A stretch of DNA of 64,000 bases. It comes from Paragyromitra xinjiangensis (Eukaryota; Ascomycota; Pezizomycetes; Pezizales; Discinaceae). Within the stretch, counting starts at the first letter, position 1. Each line of letters starts with the position of its first letter. The notes under the pieces were generated by a model. The model searched no databases. It had not been told where the DNA came from and saw only the letters and a list, made by a program, of their open reading frames with translations. Location of the stretch: positions 1,550,001 through 1,614,000 of the forward strand of contig JBCAMK010000003.1 of the NCBI GenBank assembly GCA_038503065.1. Reading direction: 5' to 3'. Shown piece after piece: positions 38,555 to 50,900 of this stretch. A program made the position numbers and the translations under genes.

Positions 38555-40254
38555 ATGTTTGTCCCCAGGCAAATTCAGAAGAAAACCGCAACGTCTAAAA
38601 GACCGACATCGACCCCAACCTCCAACGCATCTCCGAAGCTCCCACCACCACCGCCAGCGATTTTACCCAGGAAGACTGAGACTGAACTATGTGGAAACAA
38701 TGACATCGACCCCAAGGCGGCCAGGGAAATAGTTATGGCACTAGAGATCCTGCTGTCGGATTATTCGATGGAATACGTGCACGGCGATTGGTTAAGGGGG
38801 CGAATGCGAGAGCTGGAAGGAAAGGATGATTGTGAGTCCGGTTGAGGTAATGGTCGGCTATTTCGAAGAGTTGGAGCTGACGGGGGGACAGTCATTCATC
38901 TTTCGACTTTCGTGAACTGCCAGTTTCTTGCGATGATGAAACCAGTACCATCACAGGTCAGTTTCATGAAGGCGCTTCTTACGTGTGAGTCGGATTTGCT
39001 TGAGGTATTTTTACAACTTCTGTTAAGGAACCTGATCGAATGAGAATGTGTTAACAGTTCGTTTATTTTTAGTTGAGTAACGACAGGTATCATGTCAGGC
39101 GTAAGACAAAACCCTCTTTGTTTGGGGAAACGAATCCGGATGACTGCACAATATACATCGTAAGTCTTTAATTCAAGAACAAGCTATCAAAGCGAGTTGC
39201 ATCACTAATTGCCCCTGAACATACAGGAACCCCATATCACCAATATCACTACGAACCCTGGCAAATTAGCGAGGATATTGCAGGAATCACATCTGCCTCG
39301 AAAATATCTTCCAGTGCAATTTGTTGAGAGCAGAAACAAGTCGTGGGGATTTGTCACATTATCATTAGCAATACCACAGATTGATGCAGGGAGTGGAGAG
39401 TTATGGCCAAAGGATTGGATAGTGATGACAAAGTAAGCTTATAATATCTAGCCATCTGTCCAGTTCCAGCCACTAATGAGCTTCGAAACAGGTTCGAGTG
39501 GCGGAGACGAGACACGGAGTACAAGGAATTGCGACGTGCTGCACTGCGGGTACCTGCCTACCAACACCCGGCTATCCGACAGGAGGAAGTATGGCAGGAG
39601 AAATGCGTTCGTTTCATGTCAGAAGGAGCAGATTCGGGGGGTCGAGTAGCTTCAGCTTGGGATGAAACCTCTTCACGTGGCAATGAATTGAGTGCTTCGG
39701 GTTTTAAGTCCGGATTGATAGTCCGGTTAACAAACTTAAACCCTTCGGCAACGAAAGCTACTATCGATTCATTCGTTTGCCGCGCGGTAGATCGATATCT
39801 AAGGAAGAAAATGAAAAAAAGGAAAAGAAATGAGGACAGTGATGCAGCAGGCCAGGATGTTCAGTCGGTGAAGATAAATTATGTTGATTACGAGAGGGGG
39901 TTGAGTCAAGCATACATACGACAAAGCAACCAAAAAGACTCGGAATTGATCGTCGATGCTTTGCAGAAACGAAAAAGGAATATGAGGGATGGTGCGGATA
40001 CGAAAGGAAAAAAGGCAGTCAAAGCGGATGAGCAGTATTGGGTGAAAGGAAAAGTCCTGGCAGGAGAAGAAGAGAGAATTTACTGGGAGAAACTACTCTT
40101 GGCAAAAAATATCAAGGGGAAAGGAAGAGGGAAAAAAATATGGGAAAATGAACAAGTGGTCACACATAATTTTTCCTTGGGGATCAAAAGACCACGAAAG
40201 GGCAGTGAGGCAAGTGACTCCCGTGTTGGCAAACGCATCAAATTTAATGAATGA
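38555..40254 (+). CDS. La-related protein of the LARP7/Pof8 type
   Basis: Five exons: 38555-38831, 38892-39004, 39073-39159, 39227-39432, 39492-40254, about 481 aa. Domain order is La motif, RRM1, xRRM. La motif (residues 52-145): ILLSDYSMEYVHGDWLRGRM, FIHLSTFVNC, FMKALLTCESDLLELS, VRRK. RRM1 (about 155-235): CTIYIEPHIT, SWGFVTL. The xRRM (about 301-430) starts GLIVRLTNLNP, has KINYVDYERGLSQAYIRQ as RNP3-like strand, and ends GEEERIYWEKL, the typical xRRM extra-helix entry. Family knowledge: genuine La and LARP7 bind RNA 3' ends; the fission-yeast member Pof8/Lar7 is a telomerase RNA-binding subunit and also acts in U6 modification. Which RNA is bound here is inference. The La-motif part is divergent, as in Pof8. 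The C-terminus has basic nuclear-localisation-like runs. Confidence 0.82.
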
Positions 40255-40387
40255 ATTAAATCATTCCTGAGAAATCGTACTGAAAATAATTGGATGGATT
40301 ATGACTGTATCGTATATGTTCTTTATTTACTCAATCATAATAGAAATCAACCTTAACACCCTTCGTGACCCCCAAAGATGTCCGAAT

Positions 40388-40856
40388 TTACTTCCTTGTG
40401 TTGGTGTTACCACTACTGTCAGTGCCCATAGCGCTGCTCAAGGATTCCTTTGCATTTTTGTAAGTGCCAGAGACCGTATCGGAGACGGACTGGGCCACGC
40501 CCTTGCTTTGATTCGAAGCATTGTCACTACCAGAGCGCATGCTGTCACCCATCTTCTGGGAGGTAGACTTTTGTGACCTATGAAGAGCGTTAGCTGTATT
40601 GAACTTACAGCCTAATATGGCCAAAGGACTAATGAAACATACTCGGGCTGGACAGCTCCGGTAAGACGATCGGTGGCACCGCTAACGTTGTTACCCAACC
40701 TCTCGGTGGTGGTTTTCTGGGAGTCGGGCTTCATTTTGTCGCCGAGCTGGTCGGTCATGGACTTCCTTCCTATAGAGGAATTACATGTATTAGTATACGG
40801 TTTCAAAAAACATATATCTGAGTGTTGGAAAGGGGTAACAAACCAGTATCAGACAT
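40388..40856 (-). CDS. HSP9/HSP12-family stress protein
   Basis: Small hydrophilic heat-shock protein, related to yeast Hsp12, S. pombe Hsp9 and Aspergillus Awh11/Hsp9. In yeast it is membrane-associated and stabilises membranes under stress. Three exons on the minus strand: 40856-40844 (13 bp), 40769-40643, 40577-40388, about 109 aa. It begins MSDTGRKSMTDQLGDKMKPDSQK, followed by a GAVQPE segment and SQKSTSQKMGDS. It is rich in Ser, Thr, Lys, Gly and Asp, with no Cys. The tiny first exon encodes MSDTG and matches the family N-terminus. It is convergent with the LARP7-like gene, 133 bp apart. A TATA box and a stress-type AGGGG lie upstream. Confidence 0.93.
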
Positions 40857-40986
40857 ATTGATGGATTGATTGATTGAAATTGGTAAAAGGTAGTAAAAAA
40901 AAGGGTTTTGGTATTTGTGAAGATGTGGTTTTGAGAATCCTTTGGTTTGATGATGAGGAATCCCAAAGTCGGTCAAAGAGCTCCAA

Positions 40987-40992
40987 TTTATA
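40987..40992 (-). promoter_or_regulatory. TATA box of HSP9/12 gene
   Basis: TATAAA on the minus strand about 130 bp upstream of the start codon at 40856. A strong TATA element fits a highly inducible stress gene. An AGGGG core (STRE-type, recognised by Msn2/4-like factors in yeast) is present within a G-run at about 41088-41095, a further 100 bp upstream. One AGGGG alone is weak evidence. Confidence 0.55.
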
Positions 40993-43900
40993 CCCTATCA
41001 TTCGCGCCCATTTGCCCCAGCTATAACTATGTCAATGTGTCGTCACTACCATTTCCCTCAAAGCCTCTGTAGTTCACGAGCGATGAAAGGGGGAGACTCT
41101 CCTGGCAGTTACGATGAAGTTACGTAGTTCATTTTTTAGGTGGTTTCAGCACATGCTCTCCTCCCTCCTGCATTCCGCTTCCCCAGATTCGGCAACAGAT
41201 ACAGATAGCCGAGTGACGTCAAGTACCTACAGAGGAAACGATCCACGCCAAGAAGGCACAGAGCCGCAGGCAACAGATCTGACGTCACAGATCTTTTGTA
41301 AATGTCGTCCAGGCCAGGGGAAAGTTAGAATTCGCATCTTTGGGGCACCTCCAGGACTTTTTAGGTTCTACCAGGGTTCTTGAATTTTTGTATGCATGCA
41401 TGCATCTGCGTTTGTTTGCATACATCGTGATCACTGATCGCAGCCTTTGCGAAATGGGAATCCCGGATTCCATGTTGCCGGATGCTACTGCCAGTAAAAA
41501 GCTTTGGCTCTGGATAGCAATTAAAAACTTAATTAAAACTTATAATTGCCTTTTGGCCACCTAATTTGAGTACTAGCAAATTTTCAGAGATAAAAATGAT
41601 TACGTCTACTGTTGCATACCCCTTCATGTCTGACCTGGTTACTAATTTAAACAGTTTACCAACGCACAACTTTCTCCGAGGGCAAAGGGCTCGGGGCACG
41701 GAGAGATCATGCTCCAAACGAGGAGCCGAGGAAAGCTGAAAACGGAGGTTTATGGTACCTAAGTTTAGTTCAGTGCCTACCTGTTTCTTGGATAGATGGA
41801 CGTCTCCGTGGGCCACCTCTGGAGGCGATAACTGGTTGGTGATTGTTGCACCAAAATTACTTAAATAGTAGGAATACGCTTGCAGCGTTGGAAAGGGGTG
41901 TTGTCCTGGTGGCTTGTGACAGGTCCTGAAAATTTTGATTTCCGACGCAAATTGAGCAGAATAGACAAAAGCAACGTTTTTGGTTGCTACAAAACGTTGT
42001 ATCGACTCGTGCCGCCGAAACCCGGCCATTACACGTGATAAGTTCATGCAGATTATCATGTGACCTAAACGGACACCGGCGAGGGGATCTGACCTGAATA
42101 CCCGCCAAAGTCGTAGTTTACCAGTCAAGCTGCTGGAATAGGGCTACGAGCATAGCCTTTAGAAATCTGGGTGTATAGACATCCGCGATTCGTTTTCAAT
42201 CCATCTTCGATCCATTTCGGGGAAAGCCGAGATTCCGGGCCGACAAGACAGCGATCCTGTTCGGCCCGATGCCCATCGAAGTGGACAGGGGCATCAGCTG
42301 TGATCTTGCTGCTGCCTATGGCTACCCTGACTAATTTTCGTGAGTAAGTTTCGCTAACCTGCTCTGTTTGGAGAAGAAAAGTTGGCACTGGTTCGGCATC
42401 ATCTCGCAAGCGTTTCTTGGTGTTCCGAATGTGAGGCGATGGGCAGCCGAGCGGAAAGGTTCGGGTGTATGATCTGAGACTCTATGAGTGACGGTGGGTG
42501 ATCCGTGAGGTCAGCCGGAACATCCACCGGCGAGCCAGCTCGCACAGCATGATAGATATGATTGGTGGCGGAATCAGCCCCTTCAGGGGAATATTACTAT
42601 TTGGTAGCCTGCGCATGCGTAAAGAACCGCGATATGCCCTGTAACATTACCTACTCCATGCACAACCTGAAATCAAGTAAAGCGATCGATAATTGTTCCG
42701 AAGATTTCCAATTCCAATTCCAAAAAAAAAGTTCAGAATTTACCATCAGCGACAATGCCAAAATCTTCAATTCCGATCCTCGGCACTTTTGCCGAATATG
42801 CCGGGTTTATCACCGAGCAGAAAATCAGGCATCTACCCGTTCGTCCCACCATTGTTTATTGTGATTTAAATTAAATATCGAATTTCTGGAAATTAGACCC
42901 TCGGGCTCTTTAAAGCTGGGAACGTATGATATTAGGCTCGTAAAATTCGTGATTTATCAAACACAGTTGATTACTTAAAATCAGTAATATAAGACTACAT
43001 GTAATCTCTAGAGCACGTGGTCTTGAATTAGATCCTATATCGGATACATTATTGGAAGCTCGGACGAAGGCGAGCTTTGGGAAGTCTTACTGTGGTCAGG
43101 AGGGCTCAGCAAGCGTCTAGGATCTATAAAGCGTGGGAACAATCAAATTGAATCATGAAGATAGGCTGAAAGGCAGAAGGGTAAACCCTATCGTACTGCA
43201 ATAGAGAAACATCACCATAAGGCGTTTCCCGCTGGAGTGTGCTCCTGGCGATCTTCGGTTCCGCTGCCATGCAGAATCTCTGTCGGCAAATTTCCGAGGG
43301 TTTGGCCTCACGCCGGTAAATCGTATTCCACTGACTTACTCCGGTCTCAGACGAAGCATGTCTTCTTTTTGTCGTTGTTGTCGCTTGCGACAAGAAACGT
43401 GCTTCAGGAGGCTACTTGCATACATCCTAACCCCCCCTCTCAACTCGCGAGTCTGCAACATATGTCTTTCGTTTTTGTTTTTTCTTGCTCGACATCTCGG
43501 CAGTGATCATCAAATGGATAATAGGAGACGTGGGGGATGGGGAGAGCTCTAAAAAGTTTTTGTCCGACCCCATGCTAGATCTGCGGTATCACATTGAAAA
43601 TTTCAGCCATTCGGCTCTCTCCGCCAGAAACGAAACAACATGAGCAGCATGAGTATGTAACGTTCTCCTACGGGTGTGCCTCGATATTCCGAAATCTCAC
43701 CGTTAGGCCTAAGTCTAGACAAATGTTTCAATTTTCAAACTAAAATGCCTTGAAAACATTATCACCCACTAGCTGGCCACGTATCTCGCAGAAAGCGAGA
43801 TTTGTTAGTATTTCTTCCTATTTCCTTCAAGGTACACAACCCTGCTGGAAATGATCCATTGCTCAGCGGAGATAGGAACCGGGGAAATGGAAACAAACAG

Positions 43901-44744
43901 GCGAAGTTCTATTTCTTTCTCCAAGAATTCGTTGCACGTGCTTAGGATCCTGGCAAAGTCTGCTAAAATAGATTCTAAGATCTATTGATTCGCCTTTGCA
44001 GTTTCAGGGGGCGCTTTGAGCACTTCTAAGAACCCGACCAACAATCCTACGATTCCACTCCCTAAGCAAAACTCGGCTGCGGCTGTTGACAAGACACCAA
44101 AGTGATACAAGTGAGATCTCATTGGGGATGAGGCCCATGCTGAGGCTTATGGTTCTTCTGGGTTCATCAGGCGCCGAGAAACGAGTGTTTAAGATGATGA
44201 TCTACAACCCTGTCCCAGATGATGAGGCTTTATTTTTGTTGGAGACTTGATGTTGAGCTGCCCACCATTGAAAGATTAGTTTGTCCCTGTGATGTGATGT
44301 TTACCATGCAGCTAGGCGTCATACGGTGTTAAATTCTGAGGAGACCTTTTTTAGGTGAAGCTGTGGTAGCGTCGGAGATCGTTGGTTCGCATGGTGTTAG
44401 AATTCTTAGTTCAAAAATGGACCTGTGGCGATTACTGGCCGAGGTCTCGATCCTGTTCGTTTTTCTTTGCTCTGCTAACGAGGAAGGACCGCTCGGGGCC
44501 TTGATCAAAAGGAAAAAAAAAAAAGATGAGACTGCATCCGCCACACTCTTGACACGCCGAGGAACCCCGCCAACCGATTCATCGGAATATAATTGAGTTG
44601 TGGTTATGTTCAAGTAAGAAAATATTGGGGGGGAAGGGTTTGGGGTGCACAAAAAGAGATGGCTTTCAACGCTGGAGGCTCCCAGCAGAGAGCGAAGAAG
44701 ACAGGTACAGGTACAGGGCAGCTCCCAACGTGATAGGTGTCGCG

Positions 44745-44820
44745 TGTACATACATGCTAACATACATGTACATATCCTCGACACACACATATACATGTCG
44801 AACAAGCATATGTACATGAC
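44745..44820. repeat. Patch of TACAT/ATGTA palindromic units
   Basis: Overlapping tgtacataca, acatacatgtacatat, atatacatgtcg and catatgtacatg form a locally self-complementary stretch. It contains one copy of the TACATGTA palindrome found elsewhere in the window. Confidence 0.6.
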
Positions 44821-46002
44821 AAAAATTACGCAGCAGACATCCAGCACCAGGGGACCAACTATGCGGGAACAACGAAAGCCAAGTATCCCACCCTTCCACA
44901 CTGCCTGGAAACGGAGGGGGGACCAGACTGCCGGAGTCGTTAGTTCATTTGGACTCGTTAGTGAGTCCTCATGATTGATAGCGTGAACGATGGAGTGGGA
45001 TGAGGAAGGGGGAATGCGCTCGTAATTTGCCCAGCTCTCAGGACAGAATTTGCCGTGAAACTGCCTGGCTGCAGGCGGGGGCCACCCTACCAATTCCCCG
45101 GTTGCGATTGGCTACAAATGGCAGGTGTTCGCATCCAAGCATGTTGCCCTCGCACAACCGTCCCACTTACGGAATAGCGCCTGCAGCTAGAACATCGTTG
45201 GTCTTCTCGCGATGCGTCCTGTTGGCGAGGTTTTCACTGTTAGCTATGACATTATTTATATTTTATTTTTATATTTTATTATTTGCGCAATTGCATCCCA
45301 ACGAGCGTGAATCAGGAGACGATGACCCCAAACGGAGAGTAAGAAACACCCGCATTTGTTTCCTCAGGTGTTGCTGCGGTGAAAGATGTGGGACGCAGGT
45401 GGAGACAGGTATTGTATTGCTTTGCAATTTGGCTTGCGTGCTCTGCTTGCTTGCTTGGTGTTGATGGCACTGAGAGTGAGGGATCGAGGCACCAGTATTC
45501 AAAGATAGGCCAAGTTCAGCACCGAAACAGAAACGTAACAGAGTCAGAAGCAAAGACACCGAGCGCTGGTCCCACTTCGTTCGATTGATCACAATTGATC
45601 ACACTACCCCAGACCAGGTACGTTCACGGGCTTTGTTGATGCTGGTTATTTTGCTCGTCTTGGTATGGTGTTGTTCTGTGCTTTGCACTTCAACAGCAAT
45701 TCATCATCATCTTTGTTTTTTTCTCTTTCTGTAACTGGGGGCTTTTTTTTTCAACAGGCTTCCCCACTCTAAAGCCTGTTCTGTTCTGTTCTCAGATTTG
45801 TGGTTATTTTCCTAGGGTTTTGATCTTTGCTACGTTTGATTTTTTTTACAGCCACCCTTCGCTCTTCCATGATAGATCTCCCCTAGCCCTCTTTTTTTTC
45901 CCCTCGGACTTGCCGGTGGTGTTCTAGTCTACTGCCTGTCTCTGGTGCGTCAAAATAACCCAGTACTGGACAATACGGAAGCTCTACTGTACCTGTATTA
46001 TT

Positions 46003-47914
46003 ATGCAGGCAAAGCTCGAGTTGCACGATCAGGAAGATCAACTTGCTCGAATTATCGACCATTCCCACCACCATCACGACCACGTTCAGGGTGCTACTAC
46101 TCTTGGGCAACACCACCAACAGGAACCGGGACAAAGTCCGCCAGGGACTAGTCATTCACCATCATCGGGCCCACGGGGAATTCGTTATCAGATAGCCCCA
46201 TTGCCATCTGCACCATCTGCACGACCGCCAAAACCCAAACCAGCAATCCTCTCAAAACAAGCCAGACCAGCCCCAGCCTTGAAACTAGAATCTCCATCAG
46301 ATCCATCACCTTCTTTTCTTTCAGGATCTCCTTCGGGAATAGCAGGCGGACCAGGAATAGTAGCAGCAGTTGTAGACACAAAAGACCTTCCTTTGGCCAA
46401 CCACGAGTCGGAGGAGAGCAAGTTGAAGACCAAATCTCGCCATTCGTCTCTTGGCCCTCCACCACCATCCACTCCTTTGCCTCCACACCACTTCCGCTCA
46501 TCCCAGCAGGGTACTGAGAGCATCCCGCATATCCCACATCCATCTTTAAGTACTTCAACTCCCCAACCTCCCAATCCTGGGTTTACTGGATCTGCTGCCT
46601 GGCGCCGTCGTCTGTCCAAAACACGCTCTCTTACGACCATGACGGCTTCATCAGTAAAACGCTCGCTTTCATCCCCTAACGTGCAGCAGGCTGCTGCCAT
46701 GTCCGCTGAGGGCAACTCTCCTGCTGTGCTGCCTTATTCGGCGGGCAAAGGTCGCAATAAACTCGGTTACCATCGAACCTCCGTTGCATGTGGTACGTTC
46801 TGCAAAAGAAAAAAAAAAGCTTTGCCTCGCCGGCTGCCCAAATGCTACTACCCAACGACTCAATTGCTAACGGTCATGCATCTGTGGTGGTTCAGGTCAC
46901 TGTAGACGTCGAAAAATCCGTTGCTTACTGCAAAAGGAGGATCTGCATGGACGGTGCTCCAACTGCATTCGTTTGAAGAAAGAGTGTAACTTTTATCCGG
47001 TGGAGAATACAGATCGACGGCCACGATCAATGTCAAAGCCGGACATCACCAGTCAAGATACGGGCTCATCCGGATCATCTCCTTCTCCTGGTCTTGGACC
47101 AGGCCAATTGTCTGAAAAACCAAACGGTCATCCTGTTTCTGTGCCTGGTACCCCAACATGGGGCCTGAGTTACGAATTTTCATCACCAGCTTTTGAGCAC
47201 CAATTTACGCAAAATAGGTCTGCTGGTGCAGTTATGGGATCTCAATCAGCCTCAGTATCTCGTCGGTCTAGCATGGCCCAAATGCACATCCCAACGCCCG
47301 TGAAGATTGAGCAAGGATATTTGGAACCAGTACGGACCTGGGAGCTGCCCTCTCAACCTGAGTCATCCACACACTTTCAGGGCCAAGCTGTACTGGAGGA
47401 CACCTCAGCTGGGTTGTCATCGATAATTTGGCGAGCAACTGCGACTCCAGTGACTCCAGTGACTGGAAGCCCTTTTACCCAACAAAATTCGCTTGCTGGT
47501 GATTCGATGGACAATATTGATGATGGTTATTGGGTTTCACAGGCCCCCTCGCGGATGGGTTCGATCGACCATGGCATGAACCTTCCGTTCAGTTACCAGT
47601 CTGCTTATTCGTCGGATGTCGATTTAGCTGGGGCGCCAGGTATATATTCTACTAGTGCTAGTACATCCACTGCTTCTCTTACCGCATCAATCTCGGAAGC
47701 TTCCCATTACGGAGGAGATCAATTCTATTCGGCCCAATGGACAGATCATGGGGCGGTTGCGAATGGATGTGGCGGGTTGGAGGGTATACGATTGGAGCCA
47801 GAAATTTTCGGGAACCAGACTCCGTTCACGGATGATGAACATTACACAGGTGCCGATGATACAACATTTTTCCCCTCTCCACACCAAGGCACGACAGCTA
47901 CCTTGCCACAGTAA
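46003..47914 (+). CDS. Zn2Cys6 (Gal4-type) transcription factor
   Basis: Fungal binuclear-cluster DNA-binding regulator, nuclear. Two exons, 46003-46792 and 46896-47914, about 602 aa. The cluster is unusual in lying mid-protein at residues 263-294: C-GH-C-RRRKIR-C-X10-C-SN-C-IRLKKE-C, that is C-X2-C-X6-C-X10-C-X2-C-X6-C, all six Cys present. Intron 1 falls just after the codon of the first Cys, so the cluster exists only in the spliced product. The preceding RTSVACGHCRRRKIRC and following CNFYPVE resemble a conserved Pezizomycotina family. The N-terminal 260 residues are His/Pro/Ser-rich and include IIDHSHHHHDH. The C-terminal half is Ser/Thr/Gly/Pro-rich, with no recognisable fungal_trans middle homology domain. 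Target genes are unknown. Confidence 0.9.
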
Positions 47915-50900
47915 TCGCGACTGTGGGGTTCCCACCTACCGAGTTGATTTAACGTTGAAACTGCTTTTGTTGGAGTTCGATACCCCCTATAAATATTCGG
48001 ACGACCCCAGGGGTTGAACAGGGATCCTTTTAGACGCACCCGCGTCATTATCCTAGTCATTTACTATTGGATGGACGATACATACATTCGATCTCGTTCG
48101 CCGTTTCTTTTCCTTTTGAAAAATAAAACACGTGTGGTAACAGGGTTGTTTTCCTTATCTTATCGGGTCATATTTCATCATCTTTTTCTTTTATCGGTAC
48201 AAGGTTTTTCGGTTTAGGCACGGCGATTACTTGATGGTTTTTATTTCCTACTCTCATTCTTTCCAACCTATCCTCTGCGATGGGATGTGAAGAAGAAAAA
48301 ATCAAGAAAACAATTTGTGGCAGAAAGTCGGGAGGTGCGCATTTTCAGGCATATGGTTTTATATGCCCGCGTATTTCCTCTGTATGATAAGCAGGCTAGA
48401 CACGGCGTTTTTACTTTTATTTTGCTTTGTTTTCCTTTTCCTTTTGTCTTTTGAGGGTTGTCATATAGTTTCTGATCTATGCCAAAGAATCTTGTGATAC
48501 ACTCGCGAACCAGTCAGGTCAGGGTTATCACCAAGAGCGACAGGGATCGAGGACGAAAAGATTCGATTTCTTTTCATAACAATTGTACTTAAAAGAGCAG
48601 GCGCTGGTTTTATTTCAGGTCAAAGGGATTCCTATACTGTGTATCTACGTTATTGTGTGTGTAGTTGGAATAACTAGTTACATGAGAGGAAAATCACTGA
48701 ACCAACGAATGGGATTTATCCCACATTCAACAACACCAACGTGAGTGAAGGCATAGAGTGACATGGACCCTGTCCGATTGCCAGCAAATTCGAAACCATG
48801 TCACCGTCGCCTTGTTTCATTGACAGATCACGTCCTTTGCCGCAGCAGATGTTTCTCAACAGCCTTCTCCTAATAGTTACATACTCTATTCTTGTAGGCA
48901 AGGGTCAGGCACCAGAAAGGTGCGCAACCGCCCCTTATCTCCCCAGGTTATCTCCCAAGGTTCTCCAAATGCAGAAATGGAGAGAAGAGTCCTGAGATAT
49001 GATTCGTAGCACTCGCACCGATAGGAAGAAACGGCCTACGATTCTCAGCTCTGTCGAAGATACTGGCATCGATACAACAACGCATATCCGTGCATACACG
49101 ATAGGAAAACTCTTCCTCGAGTCATTTTTTTTGCGTCGTGCTCGGTATTGCCCGTCGGCGATACAAAAAAATGAAGTGGTTCCCGGTTTTCCCGTGTTCG
49201 TGGCCTCGTGCACAGTTTTTTTTTTTCTTCTCTTCCATCTCTTCTTTTACTTACCATCTCATTTGTCCGTGGGCTCTGGAGCCTTGTTCCATAGCTATCT
49301 CTCCTATCAGTCCGAACTCTGTCTTACGCTCATCTTTACCCAGGTTTACCATTTACGCGAATCATCCCCAGTAAGACGCCATTTCGGTATCGATGCAATA
49401 CCCATACATAACATAGATACCCGGATATTTTATGTCGCCCTTCGTGTGTTTATTAAAGGTGGGTGATTTCCTTCCTCGTTATTTTTCTCTTCGCTTGCCG
49501 ACCTCGATCTCAGGTACACTGCGATGAAATCCTTTTTTCCCTCCTCCTGTGCAGTCAGTCACTGCAGTCGGCACCCCATCGCATCCGCACATCGAGCGAC
49601 TTTTATATGCTTATTTCGGTGCCTGCAGCGACCCATCCTGTGCCTGGCCCTCACGATGCATCACCAATGAGTTGCTACAAGCAAATGCAACCCACCCCCC
49701 TATAGAGGGGCATCTCGGAACTTCAAAAGGTTATATCCGTTTCCAACCCTTGATCGTTTGTCTCCAACTTTCTCCGAGAGATATATGGAGCTTCCAAATA
49801 TTCCCTCGTTCCCCGGTCAAATTCTATCAAACTCTATCAGCATCAAAGTCTGACTAAAATCAGCTCTTAGTATTTTTCAACATAAGTAGCCCCCTCCTCC
49901 CCCCCAGACTTGGTTAGAGTGTTTACCCGAGCTTCCCCGCTTCACAATGTCGCTCCGGCCGTTGGTGTCGGTCAGGCATTTGACCCATCGCGCTGACGAC
50001 CGTGGGGTATCTGCAATTGGACTTCGACTATCCTTAAATCCACCGAACGCGCATTCGGAAATTCCGGAAACACTCACCGCAAATCATTCGAATCCGGCCG
50101 GCCGGCTCAAGTGGTCCTTCAAGATATTGGGTTCGGTGTCAACAGCGAGTGAGGAGCTATGCTGACATTGTGCTAGTTTTAGTTAAGGGTTTATTATCTT
50201 TCGGCAGAACTCGTTGGCTCAAGAGACTACATGGAATTCGAGCCGGTAGGGTTTCTTCGGAGGAATTCGGAATCCCCAATGACGTCGCACTTTCCCAAAT
50301 TTTCACGTGTAAATTTCCAGCTCTTCGACTTTCCTTAAGAAACATGTTTAGCTTAGGCAGCATTCTCGAAGCTGAGGGGTCGCGACTGCGCCGAAAGTAA
50401 CATCGGTCCTCCATAAGCCAGCAGCAAGAAAACACAACTTTCTCGGTCGCAAGCGGGGTCGTTTTTTTCTTTCGCTTTTCGAACGAATTGTTTTCAGGGA
50501 CTTTGATTATTGTCAGGGTCCATCTGCCCCTTTTCTTCCCATTTTTCCCTTGTCGTCATCATCATGATTTTCTTTTTTCCAGTATTATTGCCGGAAAGAC
50601 ACGATGTACTCATCATCATTGCTCTTCCTGATCGTATTTCTTTATGATTTCATTTTGTGGTTCTTCCTCACAGCTGGACAGGCGCAACCGGACAACAACG
50701 CGGAGTGGGGTGGTTGAGGAACTCCCCCCACGAAATCCAAGAAAAGTACGCGACGACAGGGTTAGCAGTGGATTTTCGACAGGGGACGGTTAAAGTAACC
50801 CTCAGTTCCGTTGGAAATGTGGCGAATCATGGAGCTTCCTTTACCGATTGCGTGGGGGGGCTTCCGGGGCGGGGGTGGAGGCTGCAGAGCGACACAACGA

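Larger units (their letters stand above)
40857..46002. other. 5.1-kb gene-free region
   Basis: Upstream of HSP9/12 (-) and upstream of the Zn2Cys6 factor (+). No gene recognised. The 254-codon minus-strand frame at 44329-45093 is low in family-like character. At 44745-44820 there is a patch of overlapping tacat/catgta/acatgt units. The last 500 bp before 46003 are T-rich with polypyrimidine tracts, probably a leader. Confidence 0.5.

Noticed and set aside
44329..45093. 254-codon minus-strand frame
   Set aside because: No domain, no family resemblance, and low-complexity Cys/Leu/Ser content over a repeat-rich patch. No splice-linked partner exons were found.
46148..46715. Long minus-strand frames antisense to the Zn2Cys6 factor
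   Set aside because: Shadow frames of the Pro/Ser-rich coding strand; the plus strand carries the recognisable cluster.
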